Assembly: GCF_963169125.1 (NCBI RefSeq)
Contig: NC_084795.1
Span: 263,123,042-263,187,041 of the forward strand
Reading direction: 5' to 3'
Origin: Humulus lupulus
Lineage: Eukaryota; Streptophyta; Magnoliopsida; Rosales; Cannabaceae
Length of the DNA stretch: 64,000 bases
The notes below the pieces were generated by a model. That model made no database searches, had not been told where the DNA came from, and was given only the letters and a program-made list of their open reading frames with translations. Each line of letters starts with the position of its first letter. Within the stretch, counting starts at the first letter, position 1. Below, piece after piece: positions 21,612-33,040 of the stretch. A program made the translations under genes and the position numbers.

Positions 21612-22365
21612 CTCAAGAACCGCCTCTCACACACTCACTTTGCCCATTTGAAATTCGAAAATATGAGAACCTTCAAACTCTCCCAAAGCTTCATCACTTC
21701 CAGACCCCAAAAACCTTCACCAGTTCCTGTGTTTTCGATGACATGGATGGTTGGAGGGAATCGTCATTCTTATGGTCGAACAACAAGAAATACTTTCGAG
21801 TCCGCACACGACACATCACCTACATGCGCTTTATATCGAGTACGTATTTCCAACTCATTCTTGCTTTAGGTTCTAGTTTGTTGAGTGTGTAGTTTCATGG
21901 TTAGGGCTTTGACGTTTCTGGCATCTAGAGGTCTTTTCAGCCTCTTTTTAGTTTCTTTAGGCCCATTTTGACATTTTAAATTATCAAAATGGCATGTTTC
22001 GTGCTTTATGCAATTTTTTTGTGTTTCTAGACATTCTACCGGAATCTGGAATCCATTGAAGTTCATGAACCTCTGGTGGTGTTCTTCGGCACTAATCCAT
22101 TAGATCTGAGGACACCCCAGTCCCTTAGAATTCCTTTTCCTCCACTCCCCGAGCAGTAGTCTTAAGGGTTCTAATTTTGGCCTATCTTTTTTATATTCAA
22201 GGCGATAACCGCTTGGTTTTGTTTCAAATGTCCAAAGAGCTTCACCGCCTCCACCAACAAGGATTCTATCACTTTGACAACAAGGTATTGGAAATGGCCC
22301 AAGACGCGGGACAACTTCCCGAGAAGAGGAAACAAATGGTCGCGGAGCAGAGTAAGGCCTTTGCG
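21605..22365 (+). pseudogene. Antisense-ORF relic of element C, two exon-like pieces
   Basis: The first exon-like piece begins about 50 bp after a TATAAAA box (21605-21611): ATGAGAACCTTCAAACTC at 21663, running to about 21840 in changing frames. The second begins after a TATATTCAAG acceptor-like site near 22200 and reads GDNRLVLFQMSKELHRLHQQ then GFYHFDNKVLEMAQDAGQLPE, a charged helical stretch reaching the copia LTR at 22366. Position, strand and promoter arrangement match the antisense genes of A and E2, but direct similarity to them is weak, so assignment rests on context. The alternative is a captured host gene fragment. Confidence 0.45.
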
Positions 22366-23664
22366 TGTTGGGAATAGTGCCCTAAAAGTATTTGTATTGG
22401 ACAATGTTTTTAATTGAAATAAATAAATGGATTGAATTGTTATGTATATATTTTATGTCCTATATTATTCTTGATAATATTATGTAAATATAAGAAAATT
22501 ATCAAGTTCATCTATGTGGTCTCAATCTCATATTGGTATGGGAGGATCATGATTGAGATAACGAACTTAAAACAGTTCGCAGTAAAATAAAGTTATGGAA
22601 TCTTTATATTAAATACTGCTAGTACGGTTTACTAGTATTATGAATACATGTGACCTAGATCTGGGTCACTAGTGTAGTAGGAAACTTTAGTGGAGGTACT
22701 TTATATATTGAGAATATATAGAACTGGACCAGAAGTGTTAATTAATACTTAATCAAATGTTGTTTCATAATATTAATTAAACACATCAATTGATGATCAT
22801 ATACAAGATCTTAATCCTGAGATTTCTATGAACTCCAATAAATGTCATTTGATCATTTGATTCATGCGTTAGGTTCTATCAAAATGATCAGGCTAAAAAC
22901 TATTGTTTTGGGGATTCGATGATATATATTGTTGGGGACATAGTAAACAGATATGGAATCTATACCTTCTTATAGATTGAATAATGGTTCCTTATTAGGT
23001 TGCCTTTTGGAGCTGAAATGTTATTGACATCAAACTCATAAACATGTTATGAATTAACCTTCACTAGAAAAATCAATGGTACTCTAGGAAACAAGAAATA
23101 ATTAAAAGGGTAAAACAGTAATTTTATTCTCGCTTAATTATGAACCATTAATAGAGGATTAATTTGTATGTAATAATTATATAAAGGGACAATCTATGGT
23201 TAAAATAAAATACTCAGTAAACATATGTCTATAATTGCAAGTGCAATCTCATATTTTTAGTGGAACAATCATGAGATTAATAAATTATGATTATTGAATT
23301 AAAAAGACTTGATCAATAATCTAAATTTATTGGAGCTTAGAGTTATAGGTCCATAGGTCCCCAAGGCGAATCTATCAATATTATTCAAGTGAAGAGTTGA
23401 TACAATGATGAAAATGAAAATGGCTATTTGAGAGAAAATTTTCTCTTCGAGACAAATATACAATTATATGATAATTGAAGTTGAATAATTAATCAATAAT
23501 TAATTAGTGTAATTTTGAATAATTAAGTGAAATTAATTAAATTAATTTTTGAAATTAAATATTAATTTATACACTAAATTTCGAAATATAAATAAAAAAG
23601 GAATTGGTTGTTAAAGTCAATTATTTTATTTAGTGGGAGTAAATAAATATGGTAAAACAAAATT
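22366..23664 (+). mobile_element. Copia-type LTR, 3' part displaced by element E2
   Basis: Starts TGTTGGGAATAGTGCCCTAAAA and is colinear for about 400 bp with the LTR at 56770 (shared GTTCATCTATGTGGTCTCAA, CTGCTAGTACGRTYYACTAG, CTTTAGTGGAGGTACTTT). No PBS for initiator tRNA-Met follows. The sequence becomes very AT-rich and is interrupted at 23665 by the 3' LTR of E2. The box TATAGGTCCATAGGTCCCC near 23345 is typical of plant copia LTRs. Confidence 0.72.
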
Positions 23665-24299
23665 GTTGACCATCGATTTAGCTAACGACACGGAGTCACG
23701 AAAAACAATAAGAATTATAGAACTGAATGCAAGAATATAAATGACACAAGGATTTTATAGTGGTTCAACCTCAGAGATTGGTAATAACCTACATCCATTT
23801 AGTGTTCTTATTGATGTAGAACTCCAAAACTTGCGATAAGCAAATAGAGTTTCACAAGTCTTAAAACTAGATACAAGTATTGGGGTATAAAAACACTATT
23901 TCTCTATGAATACAAAATCTTGCGCGTAAAATGAATGAATTCTATGAGTCCTATTTATAGGCTCATGGTTGTACATATGGGTCTAGAGGTCGTCCATAAA
24001 TTGTGTTACAAACATAACAAAATAATAACATAAATTATGATATCTACATTTAAAACAGTTAAATATCTCGGAAATGTCTAACTTATAACCATTTCTGAGT
24101 GTTTATCTCGATTCTACAATCAGCTCTGGTTATATGCCTCTGCACCCATTCTTTTCCTGCTACTCAGCATATTCCTTGTACCTATCGAGTAGCTTTAATT
24201 TCCTCTTAATACTCTGGTCGTCGGTCGACTAGGCTTTCATTAATAATAACCATGTGTCGCTCATGTGCCTCTTAAACATGCCATGTCATCATGCAAATA
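23665..24299 (-). repeat. 3' LTR of E2 (635 bp)
   Basis: U5 end TGTTGACCATCGATTTAGC at 23665. The U3 start at 24299 reads TATTTGCATGATGAC (TG replaced by TA), directly after the purine tract. It retains the GTGGTTCAACCTC and CGACACGGAGTCA boxes of the other LTR but with many differences. Confidence 0.8.
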
Positions 24300-24312
24300 T
24301 TTCCCCCCAAGT
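24300..24312 (-). other. Polypurine tract of E2
   Basis: Minus-strand ACTTGGGGGGAAA adjacent to the LTR start. Confidence 0.75.
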
Positions 24313-24507
24313 TTATTTTAATGCAAACAACATTTAATAAACTTACTCGACCAGCAATCTTGCTGACCCGTCACATCAAACTATACTTTCTCGGAAAGGT
24401 AAGCAATCATGACATTTTTGGTTCCCATGCATGATTTGACGATTATTGCTATTTCCCATGCAAAAGCCCTCAAATTTCATCATTACATGTCAGATACCCC
24501 TGACCGA

Positions 24508-24515
24508 TATAAATA
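24508..24515 (+). promoter_or_regulatory. TATA box of the E2 antisense gene
   Basis: TATAAATA followed by a pyrimidine-rich leader (CCCCTCGTCTTCCTTC), on the strand opposite to gag-pol. About 170 bp downstream is a consensus 5' splice site. Confidence 0.6.
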
Positions 24516-24676
24516 CCCCTCGTCTTCCTTCATTCCACTTTTCCACGACCATTCTCTTTCTTCAAGAACACTCAGAAAAAACCTCCAAGAACCTCTGACA
24601 TTTCAGTGCAATCTGAGGCGTCTTCGAACAACTCCGAGCAAATTATTTGTCATTTCTTCAAAAATCCTTACTCCAG

Positions 24677-25164
24677 GTAAGTTTTCGAACCCATCATCCT
24701 AACTTTGTAGCAACTTTCCTGCATTTTGGCTGTGATTTGTCTGTTTTCATAACTGGGTTTTGCATGTTCTTGAGGGTAATCAGTTTTGGGTAAAACGCAT
24801 AGGATTTTATGGGATAAAATAGGGATTTTAGGAAATTTATGCCACATAATGATGTTTAGGAAGGGTATTTAGGCATATTGTCACTGATTTCAAGTCCAAA
24901 ATCGAAGTGAAAATTCGATTTTGGGTAACTCGGAAAAACTGGGTTTTTCCTACCCATTTACAGAGTTGAAAAGTTTTTCCGAAACACTTTTCACATTCAC
25001 TTTTTGATCCGTTTTTCCAACCTGCTCGCAGGTTTTTCATGTTTTTTACCAGGATACTGCTAGTCAGATAAAAGCTTATCTATTATCCACGAGCAGCGTT
25101 ATCCTTTTTTTTTTCTTCTTTCTCTATTAGTCATAGATTCTCACTTCCCCTTTGTTCTTCTCAG
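24677..25164 (+). other. Intron 1 of the E2 antisense gene
   Basis: GTAAGT donor and TTTGTTCTTCTCAG acceptor, directly preceding the ATG at 25165. Confidence 0.6.
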
Positions 25165-25831
25165 ATGTTCATGCATGATCCCTGGGGAGGTGAGAGACCA
25201 ATAGAAGGCGATGTCCTTGCTCTGCTGTTCAAGGAACCTTCGAACGACCCTCAACCCCTAAGTGTTGCACCACCAGAGATCAAACCTAAGGCTCGTCTAT
25301 ACAAGGGCTTACGAGCAGATGTACCCTGGTACATTGCTCCTCCAAGCATCATATTGACTAGGATGGTGGAAAAGTGTCTCAAGAAGTATGGGCTTCCTAG
25401 GATTACTCTATATAAGCCTACACCCGATCAGAGGGAAAACATGCCCGGAGGCGCCTTTAGTGCCTGGTCGAGGTACCACATAGAAGCAGGGGCAATTCGG
25501 CCCTTCCATGACTTTTTCCGAGGGGTAGCCAATTATTTTGAGGTCGTCCCATTCCAAATAACCCCCAATGGATATATAGTACTTTCAACACTCTATATCT
25601 TATATAACCATAAAAAGTGGCATGTGCCCACCCCTCATGAGATTAACTACTTTTTTCATCTCAAATCCAACCCCAACCAAAGTAACACGGGGTTCTTCCA
25701 TTTTTATCACCACGAATCTCGTCGCACATTCCTGAGTGATATAACCTACAAATCCAATGTGGGGAAGTACTTCAAAGAGTATTTCCTCACAACCGACCTG
25801 GTCGCAAATAACATGGCCTTCACTTGAGGAG

Positions 25832-25916
25832 GTAAACTCTTTAGTCTCAGTTTGATATTCTCTAGTTGCTTTCTTTTTTTTTTTCTATGTTCTTAGTTGG
25901 TTTGTATTATGTCTAG
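25832..25916 (+). other. Intron 2 of the E2 antisense gene (85 bp)
   Basis: GAG|GTAAAC donor, T-rich tract and TATGTCTAG acceptor. Removing it keeps the frame open across the junction for more than 60 codons, apart from one nonsense codon just before it. Confidence 0.6.
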
Positions 25917-26703
25917 GTCTATGTTACCAACTAGATCCTATTCCAAAAATTGAGATAAGGGCTGCAGCCCTGGCTAGCATGACGCATATAGAAAAAAGCA
26001 TCAAGGAGTTTGTCATGGAAAGAAATTTAAGGCGGGTCAACCTTTTAGAGCCTCGCCAAGAGGTGAGGGAATCATCAGCAGGGAGTGCCACTAGAGACGG
26101 TACTGAGCAACAAGAAAACCCCAAATAGCAACGAGATGTATCATAGCCCCTAAGGCGTCATCCAATAGGAGTAACCATTCAAGAGCCAACCCTTATGCCC
26201 GACCAGCTGACATCCCTCCTCAACATGGAAGGTGAAAACAAAATTTTCCTGAATACGCTGGTTGTGCGTTTGAATCCTCCAACGAGAACGATATGGCTTG
26301 TTCACTTTTAGATACATTGCCCATCCCTTATCATCTATTCGATTGGGATGACAACTTTAATTTTTCAACCAGTAGTTTTAGCTTGGACTTCTTTGAGGCA
26401 GATAATGATTGTAGTTGTAGTTCCTTAGATAACGTAGCGACCAGTAATTGTAGTTTGATTACATTACTTAGAATTTCCTTTAATTGTTTTCTCATTATGC
26501 AGAACTATTTCTTGACATATATACTCATTCTTGTTTTTCTTTTAGTCATGCAAACCAACACCGCATTCGAAATTTATGCCTCCAGGGGAAAATCTGCTAG
26601 CTCGAAGAAATCGAGCAGGAAAGATGCTGGAGAGGCCAGTGGGGAATCTCTAAGAGAAAAGGCTTGAACAGAAGACCCTCCAGCTCCTACTCCTTCCAGA
26701 ACA

Positions 26704-26742
26704 ACCACTTCTCCTCCTCCTCCTCCTCCTCCTCCTCCTCGC
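26704..26742. repeat. CTC trinucleotide microsatellite
   Basis: About a dozen CTC (TCC) units inside the antisense gene. In the gene frame they would encode a proline or serine run. Confidence 0.9.
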
Positions 26743-27412
26743 ACCGAGTCTTCCACCAAACAGGTGGGAGGATCCTTGGCGGTAGAATTGTTGAGCAACA
26801 CTTCTTGCTCAACAATTGATAAAGTCCAGAAGGTAGCCAAGCATCACTACAGCCAAAAGGCCTTTGCTTCCCTCCCTTCGTTGAGACCAGATCAGGTCCT
26901 TGCTCATGGGTTCAATGAAGTGATCGGCATAATTTTCTTTTCTTTACTTTACTTTAATCAAACAACATTTCCTTTTATTGACTCTGGCAGCTTCATTTCT
27001 TCATTGTTCGCAGGGTCTTCTATCTGTGAAAAATGGTTGGCGCTGTGTCGAGGAGATTGGCTCGAAACATGTTGGGGATATCAAAGCACGGGAGGCCAAC
27101 ATCAAAGCTTTGGAGGCCAAAGTCAAAGCAGTAGAGGCCAAAGTCAAAGCAGAAGAGGACAAAGTTGCGGCTTTGACTGAGGAACTGAAGAAAAGCAAGG
27201 AAGATCTGGCTAATGATGTTGATGCTAAGGAAAAATACAAGGAAGCTTCCGAAACCAACTACAAGGTGGTAGTCAAGCTGCAAGAAGGTCTGGCTGCAAG
27301 CATGAAGAAGGCCACCAGACTAAAGGATCGGCTTAAGCTGCTCGAAAGGCAGAATGCCAGTGACTTGGAGAGGTTCCAAGGAGCCACCTTCAATTTATTA
27401 TATATGTTCTAG

Positions 27413-28339
27413 AAGAGCAATCAAGGTGCGAACTTTGATTATCTTCCTGAGCATGTAAAACAAGTTGAACATGCCAAGCATGCTGCCCACCTGGAGGGAA
27501 GAATGCCCCAGAGTCTCCTAAAATTTCCTTGGCAACAAACGTCGATGGAGCTGAAGAGGAAACTGGAACCATTGTCGACCATTAACCACAGCAAGACTCC
27601 CCACAACTGCACAATATACATAGCTTTTTATATGTAACTGGATGTTAAGACAAGTTTCTGCCTAAGTCAAATTTATATACTTTTAATATTTCTAATTACA
27701 TCCGAGCAACAATTGTTCATTTTGTAAAAATATTTGTTTTGATATTACAACATTTATTATAATATATGTTCGTATGATCGAACCTAGCATAACACTTTAT
27801 TATATCACAAAATTTGCCAATTTTTTTGAAAAATACTTAAGTGTCGTAGTATGCTTTCCCTTATTCTGCTCGTGTGTTTACATACGTTTATGATATGCTT
27901 TGCTCGTTTAGGATATTATATGCCCCCCCAAGTGATCGAGGAGTCTAAGGTTCTCGGTCACTTTCCATTTTACCAATACCTATTCGAACATTACTGCTCG
28001 TGTACTTATAAACAATCGATGATAATATAACAAAACAACACATGTAATGAGCAAATACTTGTAATAAATACAATAATTGGCAAGAATAACTAGCTGCACA
28101 CAATTCTGTTTATTTCTTGTAAAAAATGGATAAAAATTCGTGTCTGTACGAGTGATCAAAAATTGATCTTACACTTATAAGCGACCAACCATCTAACTGG
28201 CCAGCCCTTGTTCAAAAACTTGTAAAAACTAAAATTAATACAAGTCAAATGTTTAAAAGAAATGTTCATTGATAATACTTGCATATGTGTTATACATTCC
28301 AATAGCAAGAACGAGATCTCCGTTTAAGCAAGCAAGTTT
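27413..28339. other. Spacer between the antisense gene and integrase of E2
   Basis: AT-rich DNA with only degenerate coding remnants. The first 200 bp (27420-27620) continue the antisense coding trend in broken frames (CEHVKQVEHAKHAAHLEG-like). The remainder shows nothing I can assign. The two convergent transcripts would meet here. Confidence 0.55.
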
Positions 28340-29362
28340 GTATGTGCTGGTTGAAGAATTTATTCAATTTGATACGGACCCTCCCAGTTTGGTCCAAGCA
28401 CTCCAGCAGCCTATTCGCGAGTGTTGAGAAAAACCCTTCTAAGTACTAAGTCTCCTACGTCAAACTTTATTTCACGTACTTTAGAGTTAAAATATCGAAC
28501 GACCATTTGCTAGTAGGTTGGAACTCGTAGTTGGGCTTGTTCGCGCCTTTTATTGACCAAGTCCAAAGACTCCATAAATAATGGGTTATTCGCATTCTGG
28601 TCATATGTTATCCTTCTATGCAAGGGTGGATCTAACTCAACTGGTAACATGGCCTCACACCCATATGCTAAAGAAAATGGTGTATGGCTCGTTGTAGTTT
28701 GATGTCTTGTTCTATATGACCAGAGTACTTCAAGTAATGGTTTTGGACATGTTCCATTTGCTTCTTCGATCATTTTCTTCAGTGTGCCCTTTAGATTTTT
28801 GTTTACAGCTTCTACCTATCCATTGGCTTGTGGATGGGAAACTGATGAAAAAATCTTCGTTATGCCATGTCATTCGCAAAAATCGATAAACAGGTCGTGG
28901 TCACATTGTGTGCCATTATCTGATACGATCATTTTTGGCAATCCATATCGGCATACAATGTTTTTGACAACAAAATCCAGCACTTTCTTGGTCGTGATTG
29001 TCGCGAGCGGCTCAGCTTCTGCCCACTTCGTGAAGTAGTCTACAGCAACTACTGCATACTTGACATTCCATTTGCCAGTAGGCAATGATCTAATCAGGTC
29101 TATTCCCCAAACTATGAATGGCCATGGGCTTTACATCTGATTAAGCTCATTTGGGGCTGCTCAAGGTATCTTGGAGAATCATTGGGATTTATCACACTTC
29201 TTAACAAATTCTATAGAATCCTCGATCATAGTAGGCCAGAAATACCCTTGTCGGAGAATCTTCTTTGACAAACTTTGCCCCCCATCATGATCTCCATAAA
29301 ACCCTTCATGTACTTCTCACATCATTTCCTTAGCTTTTTCCTTTGAAATACACTTCAACAAG
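28340..29362 (-). pseudogene. int: Tat integrase relic (E2)
   Basis: Read on the minus strand: the zinc-binding region (EVHEGFYGDHDGGQSLSKK...CDKSQ, about 29330-29190) with the last cysteine replaced by serine as in D; the core (VKYAVVAVDYFTKWAEAEPL, MIVSDNGTQCDHD, 29085-28870); and EVLWSYRTRHQTTTSHTPFSLAYGCEAMLPVE (28773-28600). The C-terminal FDVGDLVLRRVFLNTRE and GVLGPNWEGPYQIE parts reach about 28350. Frames break near 29090, 28870-28780 and 28420. A TGA near 29323 stands for an expected Arg or Lys codon in the MMxEVHEG block. Confidence 0.82.
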
Positions 29363-29679
29363 TGTAATGCCTTAACTCCAAGGACCGTTACGGTGTGCCT
29401 TGTAAACGATGCTAAACTCGCAAATCGAGTTATTTGTCCAAAATCGTGTAACTAAGTATGATTAGCGGTTTTGGGATTAAAAAATTTGGTTAAGATATAA
29501 CATTTCATTAGAACATTTATTATATACATTGGGATCCTAAAAATATAATTTAGAGGTCTATTACAAGAAAATATTTACAACAGGCCGATCTAAGCGGCAA
29601 ACAGGGTTAAACCCTAGTTTCCCCTTCAAACCTCGGTCGTGGTGGTCGAGCAGCTGCATATGTACACATCGCCACCTAT
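29363..29679 (-). mobile_element. 317-bp Tekay LTR fragment replacing the second RNase H
   Basis: Begins TGTAATGCCTTAACTCCAAGG, a Tekay LTR terminus (compare TGTAACGCCCTGGTTAGCC at 35385), and includes the GGTCGTGGTGGTCGAGCAGC and GCATATGTACACATCGCC boxes seen at 15185 and 35690. It stops at 29679, well short of a full LTR. On one side E2 coding resumes at ADFI (end of RNase H) and on the other at LLKCIS (before integrase), so about 0.7 kb containing the archaeal-type RNase H has been lost. Confidence 0.82.
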
Positions 29680-31369
29680 GAAGTCAGCCAGGCTTGCCCT
29701 TTTATTTATGCTCGTGGCAAGTAAGAGATATCCAACTGCCCAAGTTCGACCACCCATTTCAATAATCTGCCCATGGCCTCTGGCTTTTGCAGAACTTGCC
29801 GTAGAGGCTGGTCGATCAACACCGTGATTGGGTGAGCTTGAAAGTAAGGCCGCAGCTTCCTAGAGGCTAAAATTAAGCAATAGGCTAACCTTTCAATAGG
29901 TGGATACCACAGCTCCGCTCCAATTACCCTTTTGCTTACATAATAAACACCCTTCTGCATGCCTTCTTCTTCTCTTACTAAGACAACACTAGCAACGTAT
30001 TCTGTGATCGCCAAGTAGACAAACAAAGTTTCCTTCTCAAGCGGCTTCAATAGAATGGGTGGTTGTACCATGTGAGTCTTCAATGCTTGGAAAGCCTGCT
30101 CGCCCTCCTCCTTCCATTCGAATTTCTTGTTACCTCTAAGTAGATTAAAAAATGGGACGCACTTGTCCATTGATTTGGAAATAAATCTACTCAGAATAGC
30201 AATTCTTCCGGTAAAACTTTGAACATCCTTGATCTTTGCTGGCGATTTCATATCGACCAGGGCTTTGATCTCCTCAGGATTGGCCTCAATTCCTCTTGAG
30301 TTAACTATAAATCCCAAGAACTTCCCTGATCCTACCCCGAAGGAGCACTTAAGGGGATTCAGCTTCATCTGATATTTGTTCAAGATGTTGAAGCACTCTT
30401 GCAAATCCTCTATATGCCTTTCTGCTTTCTTCGACTTAACCAGCATGTCGTCGACATAGACCTCCATTTTTGTATCGATCAGCCCCCTAAACATGTGGTT
30501 GACCAGTCACTGGTATGTCGCACCAGCGTTTTTCAAACCGAAGGGCATTACTTTGTAACAGTAGATCCTTGTGTCAGTCCGAAAGCTAGTGTGATCCTCA
30601 TCAGGAGGATGCATACTGCTCTGATTATACCCGGAGTATGCATCCATGAAAGAGAGAATTCCGTGCCCTACAGTGGCGTCGACTAGTTGGTCGATCCTGA
30701 GGAGTGGGAAACAGCCCTTAGGGCAGGGTTTATTGAGGTCTGTGAAATCCACGCATGTTCGCCATTTGCCATTTTGCTTGGGAACTAACACAGGATTAGA
30801 GACCCACAATGGATAAAACGCTACCCTAATGAATCCATTCTCCTTAAGCTTCTTGACTTCTTCTTTCAAGGCCTTTGATCAATCTTTGTCGAGCAGCCTC
30901 CTTTATTGTTGTATCGGTGGAATTTTTTTATCTATATTAAGGACATGGCTAATGACTGCAGGGTCTATTCCAATCATGTCTTTATGCGACCAGGCAAAGA
31001 CCTCCTGGTTTTTCTTCAGAAAATCCACCAGTGCTTGTTTTGTTGTTGTTTCTAAGTTTTTACTGACTTTCACAACCCTGGTCGGATTTTCTTCATCGAG
31101 TTGGACCTCTTCAAGGTCCTCGATGGGTCCTATCTCTTCCTCAAAATCCCCAAAGCGAGGATCTAAGTCTCTATCCTCACATTGGGCAACGCCCTATTCG
31201 GTGACATTATCACTTGATTGGGCCTGTACATCAATTTCCATTTGCAACTCTTTTCCGAGAACCTCCCTCGACACACTTTTCTTCGCCTTAGTTATCGAGG
31301 CGTTGTAGCACTCCCTTGCTTCCCGCTGATTTCCCAACACGCATCCTACCCCTACGTCTGTTGGGAATT
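29680..31369 (-). pseudogene. pol: Tat reverse transcriptase and degenerate RNase H (E2)
   Basis: Minus strand. A linker with NLETTTKQALVDFLKKNQEVFAWSH (about 31070-31000) leads into RT (NPVLVPKQNGKWRTCVDFTDLN, 30869-30507; EVYVDDMLVKSKKAERH, 30494 onward). The catalytic YVDD is intact here, unlike in A and D. The frame between the two RT parts is closed by TGA at 30507 in the YQxLVN context (expected Arg, CGA to TGA). The first RNase H (KRVIGAELWYPPIERLAYCLI...HPITVLIDQPLRQVL) lacks the usual YTDAS aspartate (it reads FVYLAITEYVAS). At the position of the conserved TAG of A and D this copy has CAA. Confidence 0.88.
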
Positions 31370-32989
31370 TCATGGCAAGGTGCCATATTGAGTGACGGCT
31401 CGGAGGTCGACCATCATTGGCCTCCCAATTACAGCATTATATGCTGAAGGACAATCAACTACTATGAAAGTAGTGAGTAATGTCCTGTTAGCAGGTGCAG
31501 TACCTGCTGTAACTGGAAGCCTAATCGACCCAGTCAGGGCGAGCCCTTTGACGGAAAAACCATAGATGGTTTGTTTGCATGGCTCCAAGTCCTTGACGGA
31601 CAACTTCATTCTCCCGAGTGAAGACTTGTATAGGATGTTGATTGAGCTTCCTGTGTCAACCAACACCCTCTTCACCATCATGTTGGAAATTTGCACGTCC
31701 ACGACCAGTTGATCGGAGTGTGGGAATCGTACGTACTGGGCATCGTCTTCAGAGAAGGTTATCAATTCCTCCTCTGTTCGAGCCTTCTTTAATGCTCGAT
31801 CTTCCACACTCATCATCTCGATGTCCTGGTCGTGGCGTAAGGTTAAAGCGTATCGTTCCCATGCCTTCCCACTATCCCCTGCAAGGTGTGGGCCGCCGCA
31901 GATGGTGAGTAAAGTGCCTTCCACAGGAGCTGGCTGCAAAGGTGGCGACCATTGACGTGCAGGCGCCTGCTCATTGCCACCTTGAGCCTCTTGCCGAGGT
32001 CCTCCTGCGACTCACACATACCTTCTTAGATGTCCCTGCCTAATGAAGAATTGAATTTCGTCTTTCAACTGGTTGCATTCGTTAATGTCGTGCTCGTAGT
32101 CGTTGTGAAAATGACAGAATTTTACCGTATCTCTCTTAGAGATATCCTTCCTTATGGGTGCAGGTCGTTTATAAGGCACGTTAGAGCTGGTCGCCTGGTA
32201 GACTTCCGCTCGACTTTCGACAAGTGTCGTGTAGTTGGTGAATCTCGGCTCGTATTGATTGCCTTTGGGGTGTTTATTCTTAGAAGTTGAGGGTTCATTG
32301 CTTGCCCATTTTCCACCATTCCTACCATTGCCATTCCCGTTTCCTTTACAATTGCCATTGGGTTTCTCCGACCCGTTGGCGGCCATGGCGGGCTCTTCCT
32401 TTGGCCCCTTGTCTTTCGTTGGCGATTTCCCCTCATTGGCAATCGCGTCCTCGAACTTGATATATCGATCAGCCTGATCCAAAAACTCCTAGGTACTTCT
32501 TACCCCATTCTTTCTTAGGCTAATCTAGAGGGATGAATGACGCCTAACCCCAGTAGTTAGGGCCATCATCTTGCCTTCATCATCCACTGTCTTGGCTCTA
32601 GCTGCTGCTCACATGAAACGCTGGACATACCCCTTCAAGGGCTCTCCCTCCTTCTGGCGTATCTCGACCAGCTGGTTGGCCTCTATGGGGTGTACGCGAC
32701 TCGCATAGAATTTTCTATAAAATTCCTTCACGAACATCTCCCAAGATACTATACTAGCAGGAGGGAACTTAAAGAACCACTCCTGGGCGGTGTCAGATAG
32801 TGTCATGGGGAAGATCCTGCAATGTGCATCTTCTGACACTTTCTGTATATCCATTTGTATCTCAAATTTGTTGACGTGAGATACTGGGTCTCCATACCCA
32901 TCAAAGTTTGGCAGTGTCGGCATCTTAAATTTACTGGGGGTTTCAGCCGCAGCTATCCTCTGTCTAGCTCTCTTAAATGTCATTGCCAT
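31370..32989 (-). pseudogene. gag-pro: Tat Gag-protease (E2)
   Basis: ATG 51 bp behind the LTR: MAMTFKRARQRIAAAETPSK, then the capsid core (LPNFDGYGDPVSHVNKFEIQ, AQEWFFKFPP, REFYRKFY-like, about residues 28-125), a TGA at 32609 (expected CGA), a second frame from 32482 with a Gly/Asn-rich basic stretch, the knuckle CHFHNDYEHDINEC near 32090 (Gly replaced by Glu), and the protease VKRVLVDTGSSINILYKSSL near 31650. There is no long Gag N-terminus with proline-rich and AT-hook parts as in D. Frameshifts lie near 32480 and 32010; the protease frame closes at about 31370. Confidence 0.85.
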
Positions 32990-33020
32990 CAGATTTTTCT
33001 TACAACTTTTTTGATCAATC

Positions 33021-33037
33021 TCTCAATGTAAGCACCA
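33021..33037 (-). other. Primer binding site of E2
   Basis: Minus-strand TGGTGCTTACATTGAGA, one base different from D and C, 3 bp from the LTR end. Confidence 0.7.
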
Positions 33038-33040
33038 GAA

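Larger units (their letters stand above)
24540..27412 (+). pseudogene. Spliced antisense gene of E2 (PF04195-like 'gypsy type' domain plus coiled coil)
   Basis: A multi-exon gene lies opposite to gag-pol. Exon 1 is leader, ending CCAG|GTAAGT at 24676. The intron runs 24677-25164 (ends TTCTTCTCAG). Exon 2 (25165-25831) encodes MFMHDPWGGERPIEGD and the conserved domain (PGGAFSAWSRYHIEAG, RPFHDFFRGVANYFEVVPFQ, KWHVPTPHEINYFFHLK). An 85-bp intron (25832-25916) restores frame into GLCYQLDPIPKIEIRAAALA. Later exons encode a Ser/Lys-rich part (26546 onward) and a long coiled coil (about 27030-27400, with AKVKAVEAKVKAEEDKV). A TGA at 25825 stands for an expected Trp, and further stops occur near 26126 and 26140. 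It resembles the PF04195-type proteins of Tat elements. Function unknown. Confidence 0.72.
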
